A DNA stretch of 38,712 nucleotides from a virus. Below, piece after piece: positions 15,601-24,099 of this stretch. Under the pieces are notes generated by a model that ran no database searches, had not been told where the DNA came from, and saw nothing but the letters and a program-made list of their open reading frames with translations. The position numbers and the translations under genes are program-made. The stretch lies in the IMG/VR virus record IMGVR_UViG_3300042863_000158, positions 1-38,712 of that record; one strand, given 5' to 3'. Position 1 is the first letter of the stretch. Each line of letters starts with the position of its first letter.

Positions 15601-17772
15601 GGTGATGCTAACAAGTTTAATCAAGGATTATTAGATGTAGTTAAGAATAGTTACGGGCAACTAGTCAAGATGAGTGCAGAATCTGGTCGCACTCCTACTT
15701 GGAACGCAGCGGTTGCACGTATTCCTTTAGATGAGTTTCAAGATGCTAGCCAAGGATTCCGTATTAGCGGACCTATCAATACTGAAATAGCCTTTGGTGA
15801 CTTTGATGTAGAGTCTGTATTTAGACGCTACGGAAATACTATGATGGACTGGATGGACCAACAAGTAACTGGTTTATTCCGTCAACCAGCAGTTATGGTT
15901 ACATATGCACAGTTGCGCAAGAAGTATGCTGGTATTGAAAAAGAGTTTGTTCGTCAACAGGTAGCAAATGAGATGGGTCCTTTTGCTGGTGCTACTCAAA
16001 AGCAGATTGATGCAGTAACTGAGAAGTATAAGGCTATAGCCGAAAAGCGTTTTACTGAATTGGCAGTGCGTGAAGCAGCAGATACTATTCTAAAGTTTGC
16101 TGATAACCCAAAGATACGTTCTAACTTTGCATTTAGTGTGCGTACTGTTGGTCGTTACTATAGAGCAACTGAGGATTTCTATCGCCGTATCTATCGTTTA
16201 AAGGATGTAGCACCACGTACTTTGTATCGTTTGCGTTTAGTTAACGTAGGACTTGAATCAAGTGGCGCTATCTTTAACGATGCTGAAGGTGAGCCGTATG
16301 TAGTAATGCCTATGGATAACATTATCTACAAGGCTACAGATGGCGCATTTCGTGCGCTAACAGGTAATACTGGATACAGCCAGCCATTGTTTAATGAGTT
16401 TACATTTAAACTAAGAATGGTTAACCCATCATTCTCACAAGATGCTGGTCTTCCTACCTTGTCTGGCCCTATTGCAGGACTAGGAGTTATTGCTGTAAAG
16501 AATATACTTGGCATAGTTCCAGGAAAAATTCCATTTGTTGGTGGTGCAATACAGCCATACTCACAGCAACTAGGTGAAAGCATTGATACATTTGCACTGG
16601 GTAACATTGGTGACAATGTTGATATATTCCGTGCTGTTGTTCCTTCATCCTTACAGCGTGTCTGGGGTATGTTGGGATTTGATGAGAAGTCTAGACAAGA
16701 AGTAACCGCTGCACAGCAGGCTATTGCCTACAATGCAGCCAACGGAATAGGTATTGCAGCAGATGCTACAGATGAAGAGAAGTCTGAATACCTAAAGAAC
16801 ATCCGTATCTCAGCACATAACGTATTGTTTATGCGTCACTTCCTAGGTCTGTTATCACCAGTTGCACCTACAACTATGGAGTCCGTAGGAGTTCCTGACT
16901 ATATTAAAGATACTGGCATTACTACTTTGCGTTCAGAGTTCTTTGATATTCTTAATGGCATAACCGCTATTAATAATGGAGACATCTCAGACCCATACGA
17001 GGTAGCACTTGCTACATACATTGGTAAGAATCCAGGCAAACTTATCTATACAGTCGCCCGTGAGGATAAGCAGACTAGCGTTCTTATTAAGAACACAGAT
17101 AAATTAAAGAACTGGGGCATCAAAAACGCTGATTTAATTAAGACTTATGGCGAGGTTGCATACATCTTTGCGCCACAGATTGGTGACTTTAATGCTGGTA
17201 CTTATAACTGGATTAAGGCAGCAGGTCTTATTGAGAGTAAGTCTCTTGAAGATTACTACACAGATATACAGGTAGCAGAGGATAAGCAGAAGTATTATGA
17301 CATTGCTCGTCAGCAAAAAGATATTCTTAATAATTTGTCAGACCCAGAACTACGAGCCAATGTTATTAAAGCAGCAGAGCAGCAACGTGCAGCACTAAAG
17401 GCTAACAACCCACTACTTAATTCAGAACTTATTGGTTCTGGTAATGAAATTGGTAACGAGTCTGTAATGCTTGAGAGTCTTGAGCAGTTAATTTCAAACC
17501 CTAAGACCGATGTTAGACCAGCCACACGCCAGAAGTTAATGATGGCAATTAAAATGATACGAGAGTTTATTGCTTTTTCTACTGACCCAGAGTTAAAGAA
17601 TGTTGAAAACATTGCACAACTTAAGCGGGAAAGAAAAGAGCAGATAGAGGCTAATCTAAATGAGTTAATGGTAGGCGACTTATATGTAACAGAAGCCAAC
17701 CGCGCAATCTTTAAATCAATACTTGGATTTTATTCACGTGAATCATACTATGTCTATAAGGAGTTAAAGTAA
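12661..17772 (+). CDS. Very large helical virion protein (1703 aa)
   Basis: The largest gene in the window. Predicted mostly helical, with hydrophobic stretches near residues 93-112 (TIGTIVASPLIGLFKLGG) and 1270-1290 (IAGLGVIAVKNILGIVPG) and several helical Ala/Lys/Glu-rich parts. No enzyme motif or lysozyme signature found. It lies between the portal-side genes and two further helical proteins before the scaffold. By size and place it may be an internal or ejection protein of a short-tailed phage. A tape-measure role is less likely because no tail-tube genes flank it. Confidence 0.78.
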   Translation: MAQYIKPIVAEVSPNIYAAAKNANLTGTEKNQVEQMSYTIKKHRELVKLGPEMARKEYNRLEPQFQDQLKFMFKDADYMQDAPDVSDRLFGVAKTIGTIVASPLIGLFKLGGQYNRLINQPYKVARQVAQGEDLFSMKTWTDAWDGKNQYDDKALAEATSYFGEFDVMVAKGLLAGKTPGEIVQDFGKVDANLLNSIKKAYDEPEAFKEVLDGVKYAQISPGRDIARMLDRKPPSSGVSGTTKNVSGVIDFVYQIAIDPLTWITGGLSKGVTKGERIANSLTEAINNGVSVEKAVGDTFKNPLVYSFWQDGLGPALKKVKDSSGTPGAKSIALDDIAKNFPGYNDQNAIKALVDGEVFDAASAQGYFENAGNLNLLLAGRVDGLTYMRNGVVVARQNRLFSDAITRSLDRVFNNMSRNAAERDAALEPISAAFLNAEDSLQRLVNPLSDMSVVLKANEEIKGWKRIGRLAARSPQGLEVRVGVNAVDTAFNFTARARQILPKDMAQALTVRFLDSTADEQVVILRNLDAATMYSMGLGGSVKGEDLILKTLQDKYGDKAGFATKRDLAINPDHVKFAPANTVRESESGFFVNTEGPLQPYQTTWAIGPLPYDTIGSTVWEIKSKKNIITALGGATQGNFSKRLVDAWSILTLFPRLGVRSAIDEATMYLLSAPTKDLRKFASLEGLRLGNISRAATGSKSASGPIRRSIQKTLKFVPRSNAPMRLGQQPRYSHEEALSILDRQTILQNKADELGVDVVLLSSLEKREAISDTVSQMYGRYVDPESAGYLMQAFIHSPDALNSMAASLVASSGISGRYGEEIVASVITPSMLDMAFDALGIKMGKGTRTIDTAMLTEREVALAHFEKWFKMLAANKAKLTDDVTLNPADIFFRYNALKPGEIDPRTGKEMMELALDAAMEKIGFKFEPLTKTWQVQDNLSVGAFLERTAYTVQARGRGLDDEQIARGQLFRMFTDMYETFHGDANKFNQGLLDVVKNSYGQLVKMSAESGRTPTWNAAVARIPLDEFQDASQGFRISGPINTEIAFGDFDVESVFRRYGNTMMDWMDQQVTGLFRQPAVMVTYAQLRKKYAGIEKEFVRQQVANEMGPFAGATQKQIDAVTEKYKAIAEKRFTELAVREAADTILKFADNPKIRSNFAFSVRTVGRYYRATEDFYRRIYRLKDVAPRTLYRLRLVNVGLESSGAIFNDAEGEPYVVMPMDNIIYKATDGAFRALTGNTGYSQPLFNEFTFKLRMVNPSFSQDAGLPTLSGPIAGLGVIAVKNILGIVPGKIPFVGGAIQPYSQQLGESIDTFALGNIGDNVDIFRAVVPSSLQRVWGMLGFDEKSRQEVTAAQQAIAYNAANGIGIAADATDEEKSEYLKNIRISAHNVLFMRHFLGLLSPVAPTTMESVGVPDYIKDTGITTLRSEFFDILNGITAINNGDISDPYEVALATYIGKNPGKLIYTVAREDKQTSVLIKNTDKLKNWGIKNADLIKTYGEVAYIFAPQIGDFNAGTYNWIKAAGLIESKSLEDYYTDIQVAEDKQKYYDIARQQKDILNNLSDPELRANVIKAAEQQRAALKANNPLLNSELIGSGNEIGNESVMLESLEQLISNPKTDVRPATRQKLMMAIKMIREFIAFSTDPELKNVENIAQLKRERKEQIEANLNELMVGDLYVTEANRAIFKSILGFYSRESYYVYKELK

Positions 17773-19490
17773 TGGCTGACATTAGAGGTTTAGAAAAAGC
17801 CTTCTTTGATGCTTCAGAAGAAGCACGCCGTACGTTTGATATCCTTAATGGTACTGGCGGACGTGGTGGGCTAGAGCAAAAGTATTTAATTGCCTTGGAA
17901 GATAAAGAAAAGAACGATGCAAAGCCAGGCAGCGTACGCAACTTTAGTATGAAAGAGTTTAATGCAATAAAGAAATCCTATGATGCCGCCTCTGCTGCAT
18001 ACAAGAAAGCACAAGATTTAAAAAATGCTACACGCTTAGAACTTAACCGCGCTAAAGGTACAAGCGAAAAGCAAAAGGGTGCTCAGGGTGCAGTTGATGA
18101 ATACAAAAAGTCACTTGATGCTCTTAAAAAAGCAGAAGCGCTTATACCTTCACGTGGTCAGGCTCAGTATGACGCAGCAGTACAGGCTGCTTATGATGCT
18201 CAGACTGCTGCTAAGAAAGCAGGTGCAAAGGTTGACCCATTACCACCCGCACCTAAGGGAGTAGTTAGACCTGAAAATAAAACTGTAGAAACTCCGCCAC
18301 CTGTTGAAGATGGTGCTGCTGTAGATGTAGCAGATGACAGACTTAAAGGTTATTCAATTGAATCTTCTGGCAATGTTATTCTTCCTAATGGAACTCGTGT
18401 CTATTTTGTTGATACAAAGAACGCTGATGGCTCAACAACTATCAGTCAATACCAAAGTATTATTTCAGCACGTGATGCTTTCTTAAAGAACTATTCAGCA
18501 CCTGGACAATTAGAAAGTTTAAAGCAAGAGTTAGTTAGCCGTAACTGGATTACAAAAAAACAACTGGAACAAAACGACTGGTTGTCTGGTCTTGATAATG
18601 CAATTGCTAAATATACATTTGATGCTGCAACTAAAATTCAAATTGAAGGCGTTAAGCAAGTTCCTTTTTCTTCATGGTTTAACTCTGGTAAGGGTGGGGC
18701 TGGAACGGGAGAACCAGCAAGCAAGGCTGGAACCTTTAAAGATACAGATTTAATTCTTACTACTGCTGGCGATGCTTACAATGAAATCAATGACTACATG
18801 ATTGATGCTGTAGGTAGACCAGCAACACAGCAAGAAAAAGAAGAATACTATAAAGATATTAATGCACGGGAAAAGAAGTCTGCGGTTGAGACAGTTTCAA
18901 CCCGTGATGCAACTGGAAAGATAACTACTTCTACCAGAAAAGGCGCAGCCTTTACTCCACAAGAAAGACTTAATTCTCAAAACGCTATTGTTATTAAAGC
19001 CCTTAAGGGTACAGATGCTGGAGAAATCCTTGCCTCTGCCAAGGGTAGTCAGGTTGCTGTACAGATTGCGGCTTTGCAAAAGGCTGGAGCAGAGTATGGA
19101 CAACCACTAACAGCAGGCGAAGCACTTAAATATGTTATTGCTGGTGGTACAGAAATAGACGCTATTAAAAAGCAGACAGAACGTATGCGTCTTAACGCAA
19201 TAACTATGTATGGCAATCTTAAAGACCACATTACTAATGGTGGAAATGTTAAAGACATTGCTGACCAGTATGCATTGATTAAGTCAAGAAAACTAGGTAT
19301 TCCAATTACCGATGCTTTCAATGACAAAGATGTACAGATGGCACTTACTAGAGATGGTGGACTAATGAGTACTGCAGAGTTTAATAGACAGATGCAAGCA
19401 AACCCACTATGGCGACAAACAGATGAAGCACGTAATACTGCTGCTGATTTTGCTAACACCATACTTAAGTCGTTTGGATTCATGGGCTAA
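17772..19490 (+). CDS. Helical virion-associated protein (572 aa)
   Basis: Starts MADIRGLEKAFFDASEE, one-base overlap with the upstream stop (TAATG). Residues 1-140 look like coiled coil, followed by a Pro-rich linker near 155-185, a beta-rich patch (IESSGNVILPNGTRVYFVD) and a helical C-terminal half. The C-terminus has STAEFNRQMQANPLWRQTD. No family recognised. Probably an internal virion or ejection component with its two neighbours. Confidence 0.72.
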   Translation: MADIRGLEKAFFDASEEARRTFDILNGTGGRGGLEQKYLIALEDKEKNDAKPGSVRNFSMKEFNAIKKSYDAASAAYKKAQDLKNATRLELNRAKGTSEKQKGAQGAVDEYKKSLDALKKAEALIPSRGQAQYDAAVQAAYDAQTAAKKAGAKVDPLPPAPKGVVRPENKTVETPPPVEDGAAVDVADDRLKGYSIESSGNVILPNGTRVYFVDTKNADGSTTISQYQSIISARDAFLKNYSAPGQLESLKQELVSRNWITKKQLEQNDWLSGLDNAIAKYTFDAATKIQIEGVKQVPFSSWFNSGKGGAGTGEPASKAGTFKDTDLILTTAGDAYNEINDYMIDAVGRPATQQEKEEYYKDINAREKKSAVETVSTRDATGKITTSTRKGAAFTPQERLNSQNAIVIKALKGTDAGEILASAKGSQVAVQIAALQKAGAEYGQPLTAGEALKYVIAGGTEIDAIKKQTERMRLNAITMYGNLKDHITNGGNVKDIADQYALIKSRKLGIPITDAFNDKDVQMALTRDGGLMSTAEFNRQMQANPLWRQTDEARNTAADFANTILKSFGFMG

Positions 19491-20851
19491 TGGCACAGAC
19501 AGCAGCGCAAAAAAAAGCAGCAGAAACTTTAAAGCAAGCACAAGCATTACTTGCTAAGCAAAAGAAATCTTTAGCCAGCCTTGAGAATCAGCAAACACAA
19601 CTACTGCGCCAAGCAGCAATAGGAATAACGCCAAGTGCATTAGCAGCACAAGAAGGTGGTGCTATTGGAGCAGCAAGTATTGCATCACAATTAGCAGCAG
19701 CGCAGAAAAATGTAGCGCAACAGCAACAGGTTACAGATGATGCATTTTTTACACAAAAGGTTGGCACTACTGGTAAGACCCAAGCACAGTTAGATGCAGC
19801 AGCAGGTGCTGCTGATGTTGTTAGGGGTATTAATGAATCATACAGTGGTCTAGGTATTACATCTAAGATTGACCCTAAGACTGGTATGGTTGTTACTACA
19901 CAAGGCGATAATGTTTTAACTAATACTTTACCAGGTAGCCCTCTTTATGGTGCAAACATTACCACCACTTTTGATGATGATAAAAAGAAAATAAATGTAA
20001 GCGATGCAACGCGTGACGCATTTGCAATGCTTGAAGATTTGTTTAGGTCTTATGGACTTGAAGAACTTGCTGGTGAAATTGCAGACTATATGAAGCAAGG
20101 CCTTACATCAGCCGAAGCATTAATTAAACTAAAGACTAATCCTGCTGGTGCTTACGCAACTCGCTTTGCAGGTAACTTTGAACGTGTTAAGAAGGGCTTA
20201 AATGTCCTATCTGAGGCTGAGTATATTAACCTTGAAAGTTCCTATGCCCAGACACTTAAAGCCTATGGCTTAGGCAGCATGGTAAGCAGTAATCGTAAAG
20301 ATAACTACAAGAAGTTTGCCGAGTTTATTGCTGCAGATATTTCTGCCGTTGAGTTTAAGGACCGTATTGACCTAGCAGTAACTAGAGTTAAAAACGCTGA
20401 CCCGTTTACTCGCAATACTCTTAAGTCTTTTTACAATATTAACGATACTGATTTAGTTTCTTACTTTTTGAATCCTACAGAAAACCTACCTAAGTTACAG
20501 CAGAAAGTAACTGCTGCTGAAATTGGTGGCTCTGCTGTAGCACAAGGCTTAACAACATCGCTTACATCAGCGCTATCACTTGCTGAGTTTGGTGTTGACA
20601 AGACTGAAGCACAGCAAGGATACCGTTACATTGCACAGGCTTTGCCACGCGGTTCTTTCCTTAGTGAGATATCTTCTCAAGGTGGTCCTGCTTATACGCA
20701 AGGCTTTGCTGAAGATGTAGTACTGCGTAAGAGCGGTAAGGCTTTGACACAGCAAGAAAGATTAATTGAAGAAGAAACTTCTCGCTTTAAGGGTTCTTCT
20801 GGTATAGCAGATAGCAAGAGCCTAGCGTCGCAAAATCGCGGCGCATTTTAA
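19490..20851 (+). CDS. Helical virion-associated protein (453 aa)
   Basis: Starts MAQTAAQKKAAETLKQA. The first 95 residues are Ala/Gln/Lys-rich coiled coil; the middle has helical pairs (DAFAMLEDLFRSYGLEELAG, SEAEYINLESSYAQTLKAYG). The C-terminus is Ser/Gly-rich. It overlaps the preceding stop by one base. No family recognised. It may join the two larger helical proteins in an internal or ejection complex; a weak architectural resemblance to the 572-aa protein is seen. Confidence 0.72.
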   Translation: MAQTAAQKKAAETLKQAQALLAKQKKSLASLENQQTQLLRQAAIGITPSALAAQEGGAIGAASIASQLAAAQKNVAQQQQVTDDAFFTQKVGTTGKTQAQLDAAAGAADVVRGINESYSGLGITSKIDPKTGMVVTTQGDNVLTNTLPGSPLYGANITTTFDDDKKKINVSDATRDAFAMLEDLFRSYGLEELAGEIADYMKQGLTSAEALIKLKTNPAGAYATRFAGNFERVKKGLNVLSEAEYINLESSYAQTLKAYGLGSMVSSNRKDNYKKFAEFIAADISAVEFKDRIDLAVTRVKNADPFTRNTLKSFYNINDTDLVSYFLNPTENLPKLQQKVTAAEIGGSAVAQGLTTSLTSALSLAEFGVDKTEAQQGYRYIAQALPRGSFLSEISSQGGPAYTQGFAEDVVLRKSGKALTQQERLIEEETSRFKGSSGIADSKSLASQNRGAF

Positions 20852-20970
20852 ATTCCTGACATGGACCTATCGGCCCCATGCAGCGTATTAGACCGATAGT
20901 AGGAGCCAGCCAGTTTCCCCGAACTGAACTGTGGCCTGCGAACTAACAACGAATAGAAGGGTGGGTTGCT
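20852..20970 (+). promoter_or_regulatory. Structured leader before scaffold and capsid
   Basis: A 119-base non-coding gap, unusual in this tightly packed block. It has a 7-bp stem (20867-20873 with 20893-20899) and a second candidate fold around 20906-20935 (GCCA, CAGTT, AACTG and TGGC segments). It lies directly before the high-output capsid genes, so it may hold a promoter, a processing site or a stabilising leader. No clear -35/-10 pair was found. Confidence 0.45.
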
Positions 20971-21444
20971 ATGAGCAACAACTACTGGGATGAAGAAGAT
21001 GACGACCTAGATACAGAAACGGAAGCACCATTGGATGGTAGTGACTTACTTAAAAAGTTACGCAAAGCCAAGCGTGCAGATGAAAAACGTATTAAGGAAC
21101 TTACTGAGCAACTTGAGATATTCTCCAAGGCGCAGCGTGAGTCGACACTTAAGGAAGTCCTAGAAAAGAAGGGCGTAAATACCAAAGCAGCACGGCTAAT
21201 CCTAAAAGATATATCCGAAGTTAATGAAGAGTCAATTAATAATTGGCTATCTGACAACGGAGATTTAATTGGGTATCAGCCTAAGTCTAATAATGACGAC
21301 ATCAATCTTGCGGCATTACGCCAGCAAGATGTTGTGACGCAGCAGGGTATTTCGCCAGATAAAGCAAATGATATGAACGCTCGTCTAAATGGCAATTTTG
21401 ACAATGCGGAAGACTTCATTGCTTTTCTTCAGTCACAACAATAA
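20971..21444 (+). CDS. Probable scaffolding protein
   Basis: 157 aa immediately before the major capsid gene. Acidic N-terminus (EEDDDLDTETEAP), then a charged coiled-coil of about residues 24-75 (LLKKLRKAKRADEKRIKEL...), and a Gln/Asn-rich C-terminal part. This is the usual layout of a phage scaffold that directs prohead assembly. ATG 20971 is preceded by AAGGGTGG. No sequence-specific scaffold motif exists to confirm it; position and composition are the evidence. Confidence 0.75.
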   Translation: MSNNYWDEEDDDLDTETEAPLDGSDLLKKLRKAKRADEKRIKELTEQLEIFSKAQRESTLKEVLEKKGVNTKAARLILKDISEVNEESINNWLSDNGDLIGYQPKSNNDDINLAALRQQDVVTQQGISPDKANDMNARLNGNFDNAEDFIAFLQSQQ

Positions 21445-21475
21445 TATCCGTTCATAGTCAAGGAGACTAAAAAAC

Positions 21476-22678
21476 ATGGCAAACGCATATACAGATACCA
21501 CGAGCGGTTCGTTCGGCGGTACAGTAGGCGGCGCTGGTCTCGTACAAAAGGCGTATGACCGCCTTCTCGAGTTCGCTCTCCGTTCAGAACCCCTAATTCG
21601 TTCTGTCGCAGATAAGCGCCCCGCACGTCAAGCAATTCCAGGTTCAACAGTAGTTCTACAGAAGTACGTTGACCTTGATGCAGTAACAGGAACACTAACA
21701 GAGACTGTTGACCCAGATGCAGTAGCACTGACAACACCAACCTCTGTCACAGTAACACTTAATGAGTACGGTAACGCAGTTCTAGTAACTCGCGCATTGG
21801 AACTCTTCTCACTTGCAGATGTAGACCCAGCAATTGCTAACATCATTGCATATAACCTTGCAGATTCTATCGACAAGGTTGCAATGACAACTCTACGCTC
21901 AGGTACAAACAACATCTTCTCAGGTACAGCAACATCAACTGCAACAATCGCTGCAACTTCTACACTAGACTCAGCAGACATCCGTAAGGCAGTTGCTAAG
22001 TTGCGTTCTAACAAGGCCAAGGGCCGTCGTGGAAATGCATACTGGGTAGGTATTCACCCAGAAGTTTCACACGACCTTCGTGCTGAGACAGGCGACCTAG
22101 GATGGCGCTACCCACAGTCACAGTCTGCTTCAGAAGCAAGCAAGATTTGGGCTGGAGAAATTGGTGAGTACGAAGGCGCGTTCTTTGTAGAGTCATCACG
22201 TTTGTTTAATGCCAAGTCAGGTGCAGACCAGTCAGCATTGGCAACAACAGCAGTAACAGTTGCAGGAACATCAGCAGGATTCACATTCGGCGTTGCTTCA
22301 TCATCTGTTATCGCTGCTCGCGCTGAAGTTGGCGATAAGGTTTCAGGAACAGGTATTGCATCTGCTGCTAAGATTACAGCAATTGCAACATCAGGTTCAA
22401 CAACAACAATTACTGTAGATACTGCTAACACAGCAGCAGTTACAGCAACAACAGTTGTTACAGTAACTCCAGTAACACGTGTCTTTGACACAATCGTTGC
22501 AGGCGCACAGGCAATGGCAGAAGCCGTTGCTGAAGAGCCACATGTAGTTATTGGTAACGTAACTGATAAGTTGATGCGTTTCCGCCCAATGGGTTGGTAC
22601 GGCGTACTTGGCTTTGCAGTTTACCGCGATGAGGCTCTATACCGAATCACATCAGGTTCATCAATCGCTGCTCTCTAG
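21476..22678 (+). CDS. Major capsid protein, N4-gp56-like
   Basis: 400 aa. AAGGAG precedes ATG 21476. Residues 20-140 fit the N4-gp56/HK97-fold layout: AYDRLLEFALRSEPLIRS, GSTVVLQKYVDLDA, TLTETVDPDAVALT, TVTLNEYGNAVLVTRALEL and DSIDKVAMTTL. The fold resumes at about 330 (RVFDTIVAGAQAMAE). Between about 254 and 330 is a Thr/Ala-rich beta segment (TAVTVAGTSAGFTF...), probably an inserted surface domain. Codons here are richer in C endings than in neighbours, as expected for a highly expressed gene. It forms the head shell. Confidence 0.87.
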   Translation: MANAYTDTTSGSFGGTVGGAGLVQKAYDRLLEFALRSEPLIRSVADKRPARQAIPGSTVVLQKYVDLDAVTGTLTETVDPDAVALTTPTSVTVTLNEYGNAVLVTRALELFSLADVDPAIANIIAYNLADSIDKVAMTTLRSGTNNIFSGTATSTATIAATSTLDSADIRKAVAKLRSNKAKGRRGNAYWVGIHPEVSHDLRAETGDLGWRYPQSQSASEASKIWAGEIGEYEGAFFVESSRLFNAKSGADQSALATTAVTVAGTSAGFTFGVASSSVIAARAEVGDKVSGTGIASAAKITAIATSGSTTTITVDTANTAAVTATTVVTVTPVTRVFDTIVAGAQAMAEAVAEEPHVVIGNVTDKLMRFRPMGWYGVLGFAVYRDEALYRITSGSSIAAL

Positions 22679-22695
22679 TAGTTAATTGACTGTAG

Positions 22696-22713
22696 GGCTG
22701 GGGCAACCCAGCC
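22696..22713 (+). terminator. GNRA hairpin after capsid gene
   Basis: GGCTGGG-GCAA-CCCAGCC, a 7-bp GC-rich stem with a GCAA tetraloop, in the 63-base gap after the capsid stop. Only a weak TTATGG follows, so it is more likely a partial terminator or mRNA 3'-end stabiliser than a full stop. Confidence 0.6.
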
Positions 22714-22741
22714 TTATGGTGAGTCCACTAAAGGAGGATGA

Positions 22742-23014
22742 ATGTCTAACTGGTCATTTAAAACACCAACAGTTGAAGAAGGTCCTGCAGGCATGCATAG
22801 ACTGTTTGAGTTCTATAAGTTAGACCGTGGTATTTCTATTGTATTAAATACTAATGGACAGTACCAACAGATTCGCTATCCACTTGATTCTGATTTACCT
22901 GAGTACCCAGTTGTTTATCGTGGTGGCTATGCCCACACAGTAGATGACACTACTAAGGCAGCGCTTATTGCTGGTGGTGTAGGAGTGACGGAAGCAAACT
23001 TTACGGAAGTATGA
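22742..23014 (+). CDS. Hypothetical head-associated protein, 90 aa
   Basis: AAAGGAGG lies 4 bases before ATG 22742, one of the strongest sites in the window. The product starts MSNWSFKTPTVEEGPAG, with beta-rich segments (GISIVLNTNGQYQQIRYPLD). No family recognised. Position after capsid suggests a head-completion or decoration role. Confidence 0.72.
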   Translation: MSNWSFKTPTVEEGPAGMHRLFEFYKLDRGISIVLNTNGQYQQIRYPLDSDLPEYPVVYRGGYAHTVDDTTKAALIAGGVGVTEANFTEV

Positions 23015-23331
23015 GCCTACATCAAATACAGACACATCCTGAATATGTAGAAGGATGCTTTGGGTGCAAGGTTATGACCCTTGAACTAGGTACAGGTGAT
23101 GCTGACTCTCGTCGTCAAAGACCACAGAGAGCGTTTAATCAAGAACTAAATGCTTACAATGAGGCTAGAGCACAGGGTATACAACCTGGCGGTACATCAA
23201 TGCAAAAGATTCGTGAAGCCGAAAAGGCTTCCGAAGTATTAGGCAAGCCATACAACTCGAACACAATGCCTGATGCAAACAAAGTAAACAAATCAACCGT
23301 AGCAGTAATGAAAGAGATAGGACAAATATAA
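23011..23331 (+). CDS. Hypothetical virion-region protein, 106 aa
   Basis: Starts MSLHQIQTHPEYVEGCFGCK. A CFGC pair near the N-terminus, then a charged helical region (FNQELNAYNEARAQG) and a basic tail. ATGA overlap with the gene before. It shares a stop/start base with the basic mini-gene after it. No family recognised. Confidence 0.72.
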   Translation: MSLHQIQTHPEYVEGCFGCKVMTLELGTGDADSRRQRPQRAFNQELNAYNEARAQGIQPGGTSMQKIREAEKASEVLGKPYNSNTMPDANKVNKSTVAVMKEIGQI

Positions 23332-23465
23332 TGCCAATGGTAGGAACAGAGAAGTTTGATTACACACCAGCAGGTAAGGCTAAGGCTAAGAAGGCTGCTA
23401 AGAAGATAGCCATGAAGAAGACTACAAAGAAGATGGCTATGAAAAAGATGGGCAAGAAGAAGTAA
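23331..23465 (+). CDS. 44-aa Lys-rich basic protein
   Basis: Starts MPMVGTEKFDYTP. After a short acidic/neutral N-terminus, almost every second residue is Lys or Ala (KAKAKKAAKKIAMKK). The first and last bases are shared with the neighbouring genes (TAATG at both ends). The composition resembles a histone-like tail and suggests DNA binding. Confidence 0.7.
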   Translation: MPMVGTEKFDYTPAGKAKAKKAAKKIAMKKTTKKMAMKKMGKKK

Positions 23466-23617
23466 TGGCTCCTAGAGATAAAACTCCAGCACAGGTTAGA
23501 GATATTCAAACACGTATTAAGCCACGCAAACTTACAGCCTTTGAAAAATTACTTATTAAGTATAAAGGTGATATTACAAAGATTCCTGGTTGGCAAGGCG
23601 GAAGAGGAACAGAGTAA
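23465..23617 (+). CDS. 50-aa basic protein
   Basis: Starts MAPRDKTPAQVRDIQTRIK. Basic, helical, ending PGWQGGRGTE. The ATG overlaps the previous stop (TAATG). No family recognised; it belongs to the run of basic mini-genes. Confidence 0.65.
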   Translation: MAPRDKTPAQVRDIQTRIKPRKLTAFEKLLIKYKGDITKIPGWQGGRGTE

Positions 23618-23620
23618 ACA

Positions 23621-23917
23621 ATGGCTAAGTCTCCAGCATGGACGCGTAAAGAAGGTAAAAATCCTAAAGGAGGACTTAACGCAAAAGGTCGTGCATCCTA
23701 TAAGGGTGGCACTCTTAAGGCTCCTGTTAAATCTGGAGACAATCCACGCAGGGCATCCTTCCTAGCACGGATGGGTGGGATGCCAGGTCCAGAGCGCAAG
23801 CCTGATGGCTCGCCTACTCGTCTACTTCTATCACTGCAAGCATGGGGTGCTTCTTCAAAGTCAGATGCAAAGGCTAAGGCTGCTGCTATCTCTAAGAGAA
23901 ACAAGGCTAAAAAATAA
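23621..23917 (+). CDS. DUF6321-like basic phage protein
   Basis: 98 aa with WTRKEGKNPKGGLNAKGRAS at 7-26, NPRRASFLARM near 41-51, a GPERKPDG segment, and LLLSLQAWGASSKSDAKAKA at about 68-87. This pattern is widely shared by small phage proteins, which I match to DUF6321 from memory. Function unknown; strong positive charge and position fit a minor head or DNA-binding protein. Confidence 0.75.
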   Translation: MAKSPAWTRKEGKNPKGGLNAKGRASYKGGTLKAPVKSGDNPRRASFLARMGGMPGPERKPDGSPTRLLLSLQAWGASSKSDAKAKAAAISKRNKAKK

Positions 23918-24099
23918 TGGCTGCTAAAAAGAAATCAACAGTCAACGCTGCTGGTAACTACACAAAGCCAGGTATGCGTGCTGCATTGTTTAAGAAGATT
24001 AAGGCTGGCTCTAGAGGTGGAGACCCTGGTGAATGGTCTGCTCGTAAAGCACAGTTACTTGCTACTGAATACAAGAAGGCAGGCGGAGGGTACAACTAA
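23917..24099 (+). CDS. Small basic conserved phage protein
   Basis: 60 aa: MAAKKKSTVNAAGNYTKPGM near the start, FKKIKAGSRGGDPG and WSARKAQLLATEYKKAGGGY. A short conserved layout seen in marine and freshwater phages, as recalled. The ATG overlaps the previous stop and its TAA overlaps the next ATG. Function unknown. Confidence 0.7.
   Translation: MAAKKKSTVNAAGNYTKPGMRAALFKKIKAGSRGGDPGEWSARKAQLLATEYKKAGGGYN

Noticed and set aside
20852-20970. tRNA gene
   Set aside because: The paired segments do not form a cloverleaf, and no T-loop-like or acceptor-stem pattern is found.
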